Positions 7,906 through 16,379 of a stretch of DNA of 36,904 nt are shown here, piece after piece (the stretch's first letter is position 1; each line of letters opens with the position of its first letter). This stretch comes from an uncultured SAR86 cluster bacterium (GTDB taxonomy: Bacteria > Pseudomonadota > Gammaproteobacteria > Magnimaribacterales > AG-339-G14). The notes under the pieces were generated by a model. It saw nothing but the letters and a program-made list of their open reading frames with translations, had not been told where the DNA came from and made no database searches. Where the stretch lies: assembly GCA_902561325.1 (NCBI GenBank), contig CACEOL010000011.1, forward strand, positions 1 to 36,904, given 5' to 3'. Position numbers and translations under genes: made by a program.

Positions 7906-8949
7906 TTAAAAAGATTTTTGAAAGCCAAATACTATTTTGGTTTTGTCTTTCATCTGGAGACCGTTTTTTTCATTGATTACTGGATTAATAATCTCCAAGG
8001 CAAGTCTATCTTCAGAACCAGGAAAGATTTGGGTAAGGAAATTAAAACCCAAACCTACTTCAGCTGTAAAACCGCCATAATTTGATGTTATGGAGGTCTG
8101 AACTGGAGCCTTGATATTGGAATCAAAGCCTGAAATTTCTTGCTGATGATTGAGTCTAAGTCTCGATGATAAAGAAAAATTTCTGTTAACTGAATATTGA
8201 TACCAAGAATCAAAATAAGTCTTGTCACCATAATGCCATTCCTTAGATGAAATATTTCTAAAGAACCTAATTTGATTTCCAAAAGTATGTTCATCAGATA
8301 ATGTATAAAGATTGGTAAAGCCAACAACCAAAGCAACAGAATCGTCACCTGATTGCATACCGTAAGGCAAAACCATTTCCATATTGGTATTCATGGGAGT
8401 AAGTGCTTTGCCTTTTTCGTTTTTATCTCCAACAGAGAATTTTAAGCCAATTTCTGCATGCCACCTGCTTTTATCTTGCTCATTGATGTTTACTAATGCA
8501 GAAAAAGATAAATCAGAAAGATCCGAAGAAGATGAATTGAATGAGCCAATATTATTTCTCATCATTGCGTGATAAGTATTTAAATTCATGGATTTATCCA
8601 TAAACATTGTCATGAACATCAAAGTGACGTCATCCGTAGGAGCATACATGCCTCCGAGCATTAACATTTTCATACTCATTTCGATTGGAATAACACTAAG
8701 TTTTGATGGTGAGTTTGAATGAGGGTTTTCTATAACTAAAATTTCGCTATCTGAGATTGAATTTCCATCTAAAGAATTACCTCTCATTTTCATGTGAGAA
8801 ACTCTCAAAGAAATCATATACTCGCCTTTTTTGTGCATATGATCAGCCATAACTCCAATAGGTGCGTGACCAATTGCTTGAGAACCAAATACCGAAATCG
8901 AGAAAACTAAAAGAAAAATTATTTGAATAGAGCGCATGAACTTGCGCAT
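7906..8949 (-). CDS. outer-membrane beta-barrel-like protein with Met/His-rich N-terminal region
   Basis: A 347-residue protein with a signal peptide (MRSIQIIFLLVFSISVFGSQA; cleavage expected near residue 25) and a C-terminal Phe in an alternating pattern (KTKIVFGFQKSF), the usual signature for barrel insertion. The mature start HAPIGVMADHMHKKGEYMI and repeated strands resemble the loose phenol MetA-pathway-like porin/transporter family often annotated simply as transporter. Residues 91-130 contain 12 methionines, and the first 55 residues have many His and Met, which suggests binding of a soft metal such as copper; that is inference. It lies between the VOC gene (16 bases upstream) and PhyH. 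ATG at 8947-8949 is used; a second in-frame ATG follows four codons later. Confidence 0.75.
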   Translation of the reverse strand: MRKFMRSIQIIFLLVFSISVFGSQAIGHAPIGVMADHMHKKGEYMISLRVSHMKMRGNSLDGNSISDSEILVIENPHSNSPSKLSVIPIEMSMKMLMLGGMYAPTDDVTLMFMTMFMDKSMNLNTYHAMMRNNIGSFNSSSSDLSDLSFSALVNINEQDKSRWHAEIGLKFSVGDKNEKGKALTPMNTNMEMVLPYGMQSGDDSVALVVGFTNLYTLSDEHTFGNQIRFFRNISSKEWHYGDKTYFDSWYQYSVNRNFSLSSRLRLNHQQEISGFDSNIKAPVQTSITSNYGGFTAEVGLGFNFLTQIFPGSEDRLALEIINPVINEKNGLQMKDKTKIVFGFQKSF

Positions 8950-8965
8950 TCTATCTTAATAAGAA

Positions 8966-9712
8966 CTATTGAAGAAGGAAATTTACTCCGCCTATATGAA
9001 TTAAATCATTCTTCATCAGACCAAGTTCTTTTGCTTTTTCATAAACTATTTCTTTATTTTTTACTGACAACTCAAAAGCATTAATTCCCTCACCTCTTTG
9101 ATCAAGGTCATCAACAAACTTTATTCTGGAGTCTGAGAAATTAATTTGAAGATTTTCATCTGCTTTAACCCCAAAAGCTTTTTCCCATTTTCTACAAAGA
9201 GCGGATTTATCATCGGATTGCATCACAACACCGCACAATCTCTCCGCATTATCATTTTTTGAGACACACTTCTCCCAATCAAGACCTGCCCAAAGCCAAG
9301 CTGATTCGGGTTCCATTTTATCTATTGAAACTATTGCTCCACCAATATGTTTAGGATGCAAGTGAATGGTTTTTCCAGTTACGTGGCCTTCGCTTCTCTC
9401 AGCTTCATAAACAATTCCAATATTTTCATTGGTTACTCGCTCTTTTTCTTTGGCAACGTCATCGCAATCTACAATTACCATGTAACCACCATTTCCACCT
9501 CTTCGATTAAGAAATCTTTCTGCAGTAGTGTTTTCTTTAACAGGAGTAACAATCTCTATAAAAGTATCGCCCAAAGGAATTAATGAATTTATTAGGCCAA
9601 AGTGGATAAGGCCATCATCATGGAAAGCTACTTTCAAATCAAATACATCACAAATTTGATTTGCAATTGCATCTCTTTCTTCAGCAACAATAACTAACTG
9701 TCTTAATCTCAT
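8966..9712 (-). CDS. VOC/glyoxalase-like domain protein
   Basis: A 248-residue protein of the vicinal-oxygen-chelate superfamily. The N-terminal half opens with the usual beta strand and helix (LRQLVIVAEERDAIANQICDVF), then FHDDGLIHFGLINSLIPLGDTFIEIVTP, which matches the glyoxalase-like strand pattern ending in the conserved FIEIV with its Glu. The C-terminal half seems to be a second, more divergent module (LCGVVMQSDDKSALCRKWEKAFG). Such proteins bind a divalent metal and act as dioxygenases, isomerases or lyases; the specific reaction is unknown. It is the first gene of the VOC-OMP-PhyH unit and is divergent from the crotonase gene at 9759. Confidence 0.78.
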   Translation of the reverse strand: MRLRQLVIVAEERDAIANQICDVFDLKVAFHDDGLIHFGLINSLIPLGDTFIEIVTPVKENTTAERFLNRRGGNGGYMVIVDCDDVAKEKERVTNENIGIVYEAERSEGHVTGKTIHLHPKHIGGAIVSIDKMEPESAWLWAGLDWEKCVSKNDNAERLCGVVMQSDDKSALCRKWEKAFGVKADENLQINFSDSRIKFVDDLDQRGEGINAFELSVKNKEIVYEKAKELGLMKNDLIHIGGVNFLLQ

Positions 9713-9758
9713 AATATTTGTAAAATAATACTTTAAGGATAAATAAAAGGAGAGAAAA

Positions 9759-10574
9759 ATGAAAGAAATAGATATGGGAACAGATCACCTAAAGGCTCTG
9801 AAAGGAGATGGTTTAGGAAAAATTATAATGAACAGGCCAGAAGCTAGAAATGCTATGTCAGATGAAATGAATGCAGCGATGATGGCAACGTTGGAAGACT
9901 TTGAAAATGATTCTGAAGTAAGAGCGGTTATTCTTACAGGCTCTGAAGGTGCTTTTTGTGCTGGTGGAGATGTAAAAGGTATGGCCAATAAAAAGGATGA
10001 TCCTAAACGAACAATTGATATAGCTATCCATGAGCAAAGGATTCACCAAAGAGGCACTTCGGGTAAATTATTCAAGATGCCCAAACCAACAATTGCTGCA
10101 GTGAACGGACCCGCAGCCGGAGCAGGAATGTCTTATGCTCTTTCTTGTGACCTTAGAATAATGTCCGATAGCGCTTTTTTTACTACTGCTTTTGCAAAAG
10201 TAGGCTTTTCTGGTGACTATGGAGGATCTTACTTTATGACTCAGTTAGTGGGTTTATCAAAGGCAAAAGAACTTTATTTTTTATCAGACAAAATTTCTGC
10301 TGAAGAAGCTCTAAAACTTGGTCTTACTAATTGGGTTGTAAAACACGAAGAACTTGAGCAGAAAACTTTAGAAATAGCTAAACAACTTGCTGAAGGTCCA
10401 GCAGTTGCTTTTCGATACATGAAAGAAAATCTAAATAGAGCTGTAAGCGGAGAAGTAGATGATTGTCTTGATCTAGAGGTCACGCATCATGTTCACTGCG
10501 GCCAAACAGAAGATCACAAAAATGCTACAAAAGCTTTCGTTGAAAAAAAACAACCAGTTTTCAAAGGTCGATGA
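9759..10574 (+). CDS. enoyl-CoA hydratase/isomerase (crotonase) family protein, Asp-type
   Basis: A 271-residue crotonase. GAFCAGGDVKGM near residues 64-75 forms the first half of the oxyanion hole, and NGPAAGAGMSYALSCDLR near 116-133 the second. The two Glu residues of classical enoyl-CoA hydratase are absent: the position within GGGCELAM is Ser125 and the one in PExxLG is Ala. Asp153 in GFSGDYGGSYF instead corresponds to the catalytic Asp of PaaG-like and dienoyl-CoA isomerases, so an isomerase-type reaction is more likely than hydration. A strong ribosome binding site (AAAGGAGAG) precedes the ATG. The stop codon abuts the stop codon of the convergent MDR reductase gene with no bases between. 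Confidence 0.88.
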   Translation: MKEIDMGTDHLKALKGDGLGKIIMNRPEARNAMSDEMNAAMMATLEDFENDSEVRAVILTGSEGAFCAGGDVKGMANKKDDPKRTIDIAIHEQRIHQRGTSGKLFKMPKPTIAAVNGPAAGAGMSYALSCDLRIMSDSAFFTTAFAKVGFSGDYGGSYFMTQLVGLSKAKELYFLSDKISAEEALKLGLTNWVVKHEELEQKTLEIAKQLAEGPAVAFRYMKENLNRAVSGEVDDCLDLEVTHHVHCGQTEDHKNATKAFVEKKQPVFKGR

Positions 10575-11714
10575 TTACTTATGAGGAGTAACTAAATACT
10601 TTTGTCCGGTAGCCTGTTTAGCATAGTTTTTCAAAATTTCTGGATCAAGCATTTCTTCAAGAGAAATTTCAGCTGTATAGAAGCTTGAAAAAGTGGTAGT
10701 AATTTCATTGGCTACTCTTTCTCTCATCTTTAAGAAAATTTCTGGTCCCGCTTTTCCAATAAATGGAGTTAAAAGCCATCCTCCCAAACCCCATTGCAAT
10801 CCATAGGATCTATTCAATACTGTTGGTGTTGGGTCTAGGCCACCATAAATATAAACTTGTTTGTAAGTATCTGAACCATATCTGCTATATTCAGAAGCTT
10901 TCTTATTTGCTGAAATCTCCATTGCAGATAAAATCTGTCCAGCTAATTTTCCTTCGTTGCCTCCTCCAGTAGCATCAAATCCTAAGGTTGCACCAGTAGC
11001 ATCAATTGCAGTTATTAAATCAGCCATGAAAGAATCCTCGCTCATATTGCAAACATATTCAGCACCAAGATCTTTTAAGAGAATCACGTGTTCTTCTTTT
11101 CTAACGATATTTACCAGAGGAATATCATCTGCCTTACATATTTTTACTAACATCTGACCCAAATTTGAAGCAGCAGCAGTATGGATAATAGCTGTGTGAT
11201 TTTCCATTTTCATAGTTTCTGTGAACCCAAGAGCAGTGAGAGGGTTTACAAACGAAGAGGCAGCTTCTTTAGGAGTAGTTCCATCATTCATGACAAGACA
11301 ACTATCAACAGGTACACACCTGTATTCGGAATACATTGCTCCTCCTGCTACTCCCACAGTTTTTCCAATTAGACCTTTTCCTGCTTCCCCTGCATCAACA
11401 ACAACTCCGCCTCCTTCGTTTCCGACTTTCATAGATTTATCAAATCTAGCAGTCATGGTTTTATGTAGAGCGGGTAAAATATTCATTGTTGTAACTTTGT
11501 CATCACCAGAACCTTCTGAAGATATTGAGCTAAGATCTGCTGCAAAACTTATTAGCAAGCCTAAATCAGATGGATTAATCGGAGAAGCTTCAACTTTTAA
11601 CAAAACCTCATGATCTTTAGGCGTAGGCATTTCTGCACTTTCAATTGATAGCTTTAACTGGCCATCACTAGTAACTTCAGAACGAATTTCTCTAGACTGA
11701 TTTTCCTTAGACAT
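10575..11714 (-). CDS. MDR-family zinc-free oxidoreductase (quinone/enoyl reductase-like)
   Basis: A 379-residue medium-chain dehydrogenase/reductase. The GroES-like N-terminal domain contains EVLLKVEASPINPSDLGL and a glycine-rich EGGGVVVDAGEAGKGLIGKTVGV; the Rossmann domain has IHTAAASNLGQMLVKICK in place of the usual GAAGGVG loop. Zinc-binding Cys/His motifs are missing, placing it with NADPH quinone reductase or trans-2-enoyl-CoA reductase-like members. It is the last gene of a minus-strand unit, 16 bases after the NTF2-like gene, with a clear ribosome binding site (AAGGAG). In that context it could reduce an unsaturated or quinoid intermediate. Substrate unknown. Confidence 0.85.
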   Translation of the reverse strand: MSKENQSREIRSEVTSDGQLKLSIESAEMPTPKDHEVLLKVEASPINPSDLGLLISFAADLSSISSEGSGDDKVTTMNILPALHKTMTARFDKSMKVGNEGGGVVVDAGEAGKGLIGKTVGVAGGAMYSEYRCVPVDSCLVMNDGTTPKEAASSFVNPLTALGFTETMKMENHTAIIHTAAASNLGQMLVKICKADDIPLVNIVRKEEHVILLKDLGAEYVCNMSEDSFMADLITAIDATGATLGFDATGGGNEGKLAGQILSAMEISANKKASEYSRYGSDTYKQVYIYGGLDPTPTVLNRSYGLQWGLGGWLLTPFIGKAGPEIFLKMRERVANEITTTFSSFYTAEISLEEMLDPEILKNYAKQATGQKYLVTPHK

Positions 11715-11730
11715 ATTTTCTCCTTATAAT

Positions 11731-12096
11731 TTAAGATTCAACGTGGAAAAGTTTATTATAAATAACCCAGTTATTCTTAACTTTTAAAAACGATAGTGAG
11801 TCCAAAAAACTCAAACCTATATATTTATCCCTAACTATTGCAACTGCAGTATTTCCTGCAATTTCAATAGATAGAATTTCCAAATCTTTTGGTTCTTTCT
11901 TTTCTTTAGCAGATGGCTGTTGTGAGGCAACGAAATTAGCAAAATCCTCTACTGTTTGCTCAAAAAGTTTTTCCTGCATATATCCTGTTATTTTTGCATC
12001 AGGATGAAAAACCTCTTTTACCTTTTGAGGGCTTGATTCATACATGCTGTCGAAATAGAGTTGAACTTTTTCGGTTATTTGAGCTTTGTCTTTCAC
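11731..12096 (-). CDS. NTF2-like (lumazine-binding-type) protein, GTG start
   Basis: A 121-residue cone-shaped alpha+beta NTF2-superfamily protein. The opening helix (ITEKVQLYFDSMYESSPQKVKEVFHPDAKITGY) and the ending FLDSLSFLKVKNNWVIYNKLFHVES are typical of the putative lumazine-binding NTF2-like family, whose members are small enzymes or binding proteins. The first codon is GTG at 12094-12096, three bases after the CmcJ-like stop; no better start exists nearby and the Shine-Dalgarno signal is weak, so translation is probably coupled to the upstream gene. Role in the operon unknown; it may act on or carry a pathway intermediate. Confidence 0.78.
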   Translation of the reverse strand: MKDKAQITEKVQLYFDSMYESSPQKVKEVFHPDAKITGYMQEKLFEQTVEDFANFVASQQPSAKEKKEPKDLEILSIEIAGNTAVAIVRDKYIGLSFLDSLSFLKVKNNWVIYNKLFHVES

Positions 12097-12099
12097 TTT

Positions 12100-12912
12100 T
12101 TAGTCAAAAAAACAAATAGCTCTGACTTCAATACTCTCACGAGGAGAAGCATTTTCATTAGATGTTGGGTCATCAAAAGCACTATGGAGAGTTGGCATAA
12201 ATGGTTTCTCATTTGAGTCGTAAGTCTTAAACATAACAACCTCATCTTTATTCATTTTTGGGTAAAAGTACCATCTGTGACTATCGCTGTTCATTGATTG
12301 ATAAATTTCAACGGTAAAACCATTTTCGTCTGCTAGAGTTTCGGTTTTTTCCTCCTCTTTCCCATAATTGAATAAGTCAGTAGGAATTAATTCTTTTTCA
12401 GAAACTGTTCTAGAGTCGCAGAGTGCAAAGGGGGCATCCGTCCCATCCTCATCAAAACGTCTCCACAAATTATAGACAGTGATTCTACTTGGATTTGAAC
12501 CGTTCTCATCAAGCAAGGGTTGAATAGTTTGTTTAAAATTTGGAGTGAAATCATTATGAACAAGCCTGTGAGCGCCTAACCTTTTTCCTTCTGCTGCTTC
12601 TGCCTCATTTCTTGTAATGTGACTAACAATAAAAACTTGAGTGGCGCCAGTCTTTTTCTTAACCAAATTTGCCATTTCGTTGTAATAAATTTCTGTTACT
12701 TCTTTGTCATCATAAAAATTATTTATTTCTGATTTGTGATTCAATAATATAAAACCAGACTCACTTAAGGAGTGATCTTCTTCTCTGGCATTGAAAACCT
12801 CTTTCATGAAGCCTTTGTGGTCGGGCCTATCTGGATCAGGTTCCTTGACTCCAAAAGCTGGCTTTGATTCACCTTTTTTTAGTGGTTTTCTATAGAAAAA
12901 TTCTGCTCTCAT
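12100..12912 (-). CDS. CmcJ/NvfI-like non-heme oxygenase-fold protein
   Basis: A 270-residue protein of the family containing cephamycin CmcJ, fungal NvfI and gibberellin GA4 desaturase-like enzymes. Recognisable blocks are the N-terminal FYRKPL, GFILLNHKSE, RLGAHRLVHNDFTP, RITVYNLWRRFD, RWYFYPKMNKDEVVMFKTYDS, HSAFDDP and the terminal RESIEVRAICFF, in the expected order. The His/Asp pair in HNDFT and the later His of LHSAFDDP are candidate metal ligands, and the Arg of the last block the 2-oxoglutarate anchor; this follows the Fe(II)/2OG family logic and is inference. It sits between the aminotransferase and NTF2-like genes. Family clear, reaction unknown (oxidation, desaturation or isomerisation). 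Confidence 0.83.
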   Translation of the reverse strand: MRAEFFYRKPLKKGESKPAFGVKEPDPDRPDHKGFMKEVFNAREEDHSLSESGFILLNHKSEINNFYDDKEVTEIYYNEMANLVKKKTGATQVFIVSHITRNEAEAAEGKRLGAHRLVHNDFTPNFKQTIQPLLDENGSNPSRITVYNLWRRFDEDGTDAPFALCDSRTVSEKELIPTDLFNYGKEEEKTETLADENGFTVEIYQSMNSDSHRWYFYPKMNKDEVVMFKTYDSNEKPFMPTLHSAFDDPTSNENASPRESIEVRAICFFD

Positions 12913-12933
12913 AATCTAATTTTAAACTAAAGT

Positions 12934-14322
12934 TCAGCAAACACCCATTTCTTCTTGCCATTCGTCTAGAGATTCATAAAGACGATGCATTAAATCATCT
13001 ATTTGATTTTTGTTAATAGATATCGGAGGAGAAATCATCAATGGTAATCCTCTTTTAAAAATTGGTTCTCTTCTTGCTCCATATAATGTGCTATAGAATG
13101 CTAAACCATTTTTTAAAGCTATAGATTGAAATACTCCTTCAGCGCCTTTGCTGGATTCAAAATACTCACCAGACTCTTTGCTGGCAACAACTTCCAGACA
13201 CATCATTAAACCCCAGCCTCTCACGTCTTTTATACAAGGTCTATCTAGTAATTCTTCTTTAAAACCATGTAAATAATTTCCCATTTTGTTTGAATTATCA
13301 ATTAAGTTATCTTCCTGATAAATTTCTAAAGCTTTTGTTGCTGCTGCACAGCCAAGGGGGTGTCCGCCGTTCGTAAAACCGTGAACAAAGTATGCTCCTC
13401 CAGACTTGAATGGTTCATTAACTCTATCGGATACAACTACTGCTCCCATGGGGACGTAACAACCAGTTATACCTTTGGCGACAGTCATCATGTCAGCTTC
13501 AACATCAAAATGCTCCATAGCAAACCATTTACCTGTTCTTCCAAAACCAGTTACTACCTCGTCTGCAATTAATAAAACATCATAGCGGTCACATATCTCT
13601 CTTATTCTTTGCCAATATTCTTTTGGCGCTACTGCAGCATAATCGGATCCACAACCTTGAGGCGTGGCAATGTAAGCAGAAACTGTTTTTGGTCCTTCAA
13701 AATAAATCATTTTTTCTAGACGTTCTGCACATTTTAGACCCCATTCTTCTCTACTCATGCCATCTGGCTTATCGTGATCGGAGTATTGATGAATATGAGG
13801 CCACTTAGTAAGCATTTCCCCAAAATGTCTTTGATATCCAGGATTCCCAGAAAGCCCTTGTGTCGCAAGAGTCATTCCATGATAACTGCCATAGTTTGAT
13901 ATGACTTTATGCTTTGATGGATTTCCAGAAGCTAAATGGTACTGTCGAGCGGCCTTGATAGCAGTTTCTACCGCTTCAGAACCTCCACAAACTAGGTATG
14001 AAGTATTTAAATTTTTAGGAGTAACTTCTGCAAGCTTTGAACAATAATCAGCTTGAGGTTTGTTTGAGAGCGTAGGATGGACATGAGTAAAATTTTCCAT
14101 CTGTTTGGAAATAGCTTCTTTCATCCTTTTATCGCCATGAGGAAGAGTAAATGCCATTGGGCCTCCAGAAGCATCAATATATTTATTTCCATTCACATCA
14201 TAAAAATAAATTCCTTCTGATTTAGCAACTTCGATGTCCATAGTGTGATACGAAAATACATTTGACCAAGATCCTTCTGCTTTTAGCGGACCAGGTCGAT
14301 TCATTTGAGTTTCTGTAGCCAT
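12934..14322 (-). CDS. class III PLP-dependent aminotransferase
   Basis: A 462-residue fold-type I aminotransferase. DEVVTGFGRTG at residues 254-264 provides the pyridine-ring-binding Asp254, and Lys283 in TVAKGITG is the Schiff-base lysine. VCGGSEAVETAIKAAR near 111-126 binds the phosphate, and NYGSYHGMTLATQ near 143-155 is also typical. Class III enzymes transfer amino groups from omega-amino acids, polyamines, taurine or amino alcohols to pyruvate or 2-oxoglutarate; specificity cannot be decided here. A good ribosome binding site (GGGAGAAG) precedes the ATG. Next to a hydroxy-acid oxidase it could aminate the keto product, or deaminate an amine whose aldehyde is used further on. Confidence 0.9.
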   Translation of the reverse strand: MATETQMNRPGPLKAEGSWSNVFSYHTMDIEVAKSEGIYFYDVNGNKYIDASGGPMAFTLPHGDKRMKEAISKQMENFTHVHPTLSNKPQADYCSKLAEVTPKNLNTSYLVCGGSEAVETAIKAARQYHLASGNPSKHKVISNYGSYHGMTLATQGLSGNPGYQRHFGEMLTKWPHIHQYSDHDKPDGMSREEWGLKCAERLEKMIYFEGPKTVSAYIATPQGCGSDYAAVAPKEYWQRIREICDRYDVLLIADEVVTGFGRTGKWFAMEHFDVEADMMTVAKGITGCYVPMGAVVVSDRVNEPFKSGGAYFVHGFTNGGHPLGCAAATKALEIYQEDNLIDNSNKMGNYLHGFKEELLDRPCIKDVRGWGLMMCLEVVASKESGEYFESSKGAEGVFQSIALKNGLAFYSTLYGARREPIFKRGLPLMISPPISINKNQIDDLMHRLYESLDEWQEEMGVC

Positions 14323-14371
14323 TTCTTCTCCCGATTTAAAAATATAAATTATCTTTTTTTGTAATTTATTA

Positions 14372-15526
14372 CTAGCGAAATCTGATCATTGATGGATTTA
14401 ATTCACTAATTTTTTTTACTCCCATTAGCTTCATATCTCTTTCTATTTCGTTTTTCATATTACCGAGAGCTTTTTCAACTCCTTCTTGCCCAGCAGCAGC
14501 CAAACCGAAAAGATACATTCTTCCACCAGAGCAAGCTGTAGCTCCCATCGCCATTGCCTTGAGAACATGCGTTCCTCTTTGTATACCTCCATCAAGAATA
14601 ACTTCTATTTCTCCACCAACCTCTTGAAGAATTTCATCAAGTTGATCAAACGGACTTCTTCCTCCATCTAATTGTCGGCCGCCATGATTTGAAACCATAA
14701 TCGCGTCGGCTTTCATTTCTACTGCTTTTCTAGCATCTCTAGGGCTCATAATGCCTTTAAGACAGAATTTTCTCCCCCAGTTTTCTTTGAGCTTTATAAC
14801 ATCATCCCAAGTCATACTTTGATCCAGCATGTTAGTAAAATAATCCCCGACAGATATAGAGATATTTGTTCCCTCATTAACATGACTTGATAATTGAGAA
14901 AGTTCGAACTTTTCTCTAAACAAGTAATTTAAAGCCCAGGCAGGTTTTATGCCAAATTGAAAAATACTTTTTGGTGTTAATTTTGGAGGAGTAGTGAAAC
15001 CTGTTCGCAAGTCTCTCTCTCGGTTACCTCCTGTAATAGTATCAACAGTTAAAGTTAAAATTTCAAAATTGGCTTCTTGTGCAATAGAAATCATTGAATC
15101 ATTCAAACCTCTATCCTTGTGAAAATAAAACTGAAACATCTTAGGAGTCTTAATTAATTCATCTATATCCTTAAGTTTTACCGTACCTAAAGAAGATACA
15201 CCAAATAGGGTATTGAACTTTTCAGCGGCTTTAGCAACTGCCCTTTCACCTTGGTAATGAAATAATCTCTGTAAAGCAGTTGGAGAACAAAAAACTGGCA
15301 ATCCTAACTTGTAACCCATCACTTCTACCGACATATCAATATTTTCCACTCCAGCAAGAACATTAGGAACTAAATCAACATCTTGGAATGCTTCGGTATT
15401 CCTTTGATACGTGGTTTCATCTTCTGCCGCCCCATCTATGTAATGAAAAATAGGGCCAGGCAGTCTTCTTCTAGCTAAGTCTTTTAAATCTTGAAAGTTA
15501 TTACAGTTTTTAAGTGATCTAGGCAT
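14372..15526 (-). CDS. FMN-dependent alpha-hydroxy-acid oxidase/dehydrogenase
   Basis: A 384-residue TIM-barrel flavoenzyme of the L-lactate dehydrogenase, glycolate oxidase and mandelate dehydrogenase family. The signature MVSNHGGRQLDGG contains the catalytic His and substrate-binding Arg; ILDGGIQRGTHVLKAMAMGA binds the FMN phosphate; IDGAAEDETTYQRN is the conserved N-terminal block with the substrate-contacting Tyr-containing segment FHYIDG just before it. It oxidises a 2-hydroxy acid to the 2-oxo acid, passing electrons to quinone or oxygen. Being first gene of the five-gene unit (49 bases before the aminotransferase), it probably supplies an oxo acid to it. Exact substrate not predictable; the lldD name is not certain enough to assign. 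Confidence 0.88.
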   Translation of the reverse strand: MPRSLKNCNNFQDLKDLARRRLPGPIFHYIDGAAEDETTYQRNTEAFQDVDLVPNVLAGVENIDMSVEVMGYKLGLPVFCSPTALQRLFHYQGERAVAKAAEKFNTLFGVSSLGTVKLKDIDELIKTPKMFQFYFHKDRGLNDSMISIAQEANFEILTLTVDTITGGNRERDLRTGFTTPPKLTPKSIFQFGIKPAWALNYLFREKFELSQLSSHVNEGTNISISVGDYFTNMLDQSMTWDDVIKLKENWGRKFCLKGIMSPRDARKAVEMKADAIMVSNHGGRQLDGGRSPFDQLDEILQEVGGEIEVILDGGIQRGTHVLKAMAMGATACSGGRMYLFGLAAAGQEGVEKALGNMKNEIERDMKLMGVKKISELNPSMIRFR

Positions 15527-15597
15527 GATATTTTAAAAATCTATTTTAAACGGCAATCTTCTTGTGTAATAGTAATGAATAAAAAAAAGAGGTTAAA

Positions 15598-16377
15598 ATG
15601 TCAGAATATAAAACACCAAATTTTTCCATAGATTTATCAGGTCAAATTGCCTTAGTAACTGGAGCATCTTCAGGACTAGGATACCGTTTTTCTAAAGTAT
15701 TAGCTTCCTGTGGTGCAAAGGTTGCAATATCTGCCCGAAGGAAAGAAAAACTAGAATCTTTGGCTGAAGAAATAAAGGCTACTGGGGGTGAATGCATGGT
15801 CGTGCCAATAGATATGACTGACAGAAAAAGCATCAAGTCAGCAGTAGATACTGTTTCTAAAGAAATGGGCACTATTGATACTTTAATAAATAATGCTGGC
15901 ATCCCAGATGCACAATGGGCGATTAAACAATCAGAAGAATTGATTGATAACGTAATGGAAACCAACCTCACAGGTCCTTACATTCTCTCTTGTGAAGTAG
16001 CGAGAAAATTAATTGAAGAGAAAAAACCCGGCAGAATGGTAAATATTGCCTCTGTAGCGGCTTTCAATACTACGCCACAATCAGCGGCTTCTCTTTATTC
16101 AATAACTAAAAAAGCTGTAGTGAGAATGACTGAGGCTCTAGCTGTTGAATGGTCAAAAAGTTACATAAATGTAAATGCAATTGCTCCAGGAGCATTTTCG
16201 TCAGAAATGCTAGATGGCATGATAGAAAGAGTTGGTGACTTTAGCCAGGTATTTCCAAGAAAGAGGATTTGTACTCCAGAACAAATGGATTCAACTTTAT
16301 TGTTCTTAGTATCTCCTTCTTCAGAGTGCGTAACAGGAACTTGTATAAAGATTGATGATGGACAGGGTCCAAGGTAA
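15598..16377 (+). CDS. short-chain dehydrogenase/reductase
   Basis: A 259-residue classical SDR. TGASSGLG at residues 21-28 is the coenzyme-binding glycine motif, NNAG at 98-101 stabilises the sheet, and the catalytic residues are Ser152, Tyr167 and Lys171 in the pattern ASVAAF...LYSITKK. Arg47 and Arg48 after the second strand (SARRKEK) favour NADP(H). The ending ITGT/VTGTCIKIDDGQG is the usual C-terminal block. A ribosome binding site (AGAGG) lies six bases before the ATG. It is divergent from the hydroxy-acid oxidase gene, with which it shares a 71-base promoter gap, and is convergent with the PhoD-like gene. Substrate unknown. Confidence 0.9.
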   Translation: MSEYKTPNFSIDLSGQIALVTGASSGLGYRFSKVLASCGAKVAISARRKEKLESLAEEIKATGGECMVVPIDMTDRKSIKSAVDTVSKEMGTIDTLINNAGIPDAQWAIKQSEELIDNVMETNLTGPYILSCEVARKLIEEKKPGRMVNIASVAAFNTTPQSAASLYSITKKAVVRMTEALAVEWSKSYINVNAIAPGAFSSEMLDGMIERVGDFSQVFPRKRICTPEQMDSTLLFLVSPSSECVTGTCIKIDDGQGPR

Positions 16378-16379
16378 TT

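Noticed and set aside
11221-11613. 130-codon plus-strand ORF opposite the MDR reductase
   Set aside because: Low-complexity Pro/Ser/Thr-rich translation typical of antisense reading; the minus-strand gene has clear motifs.
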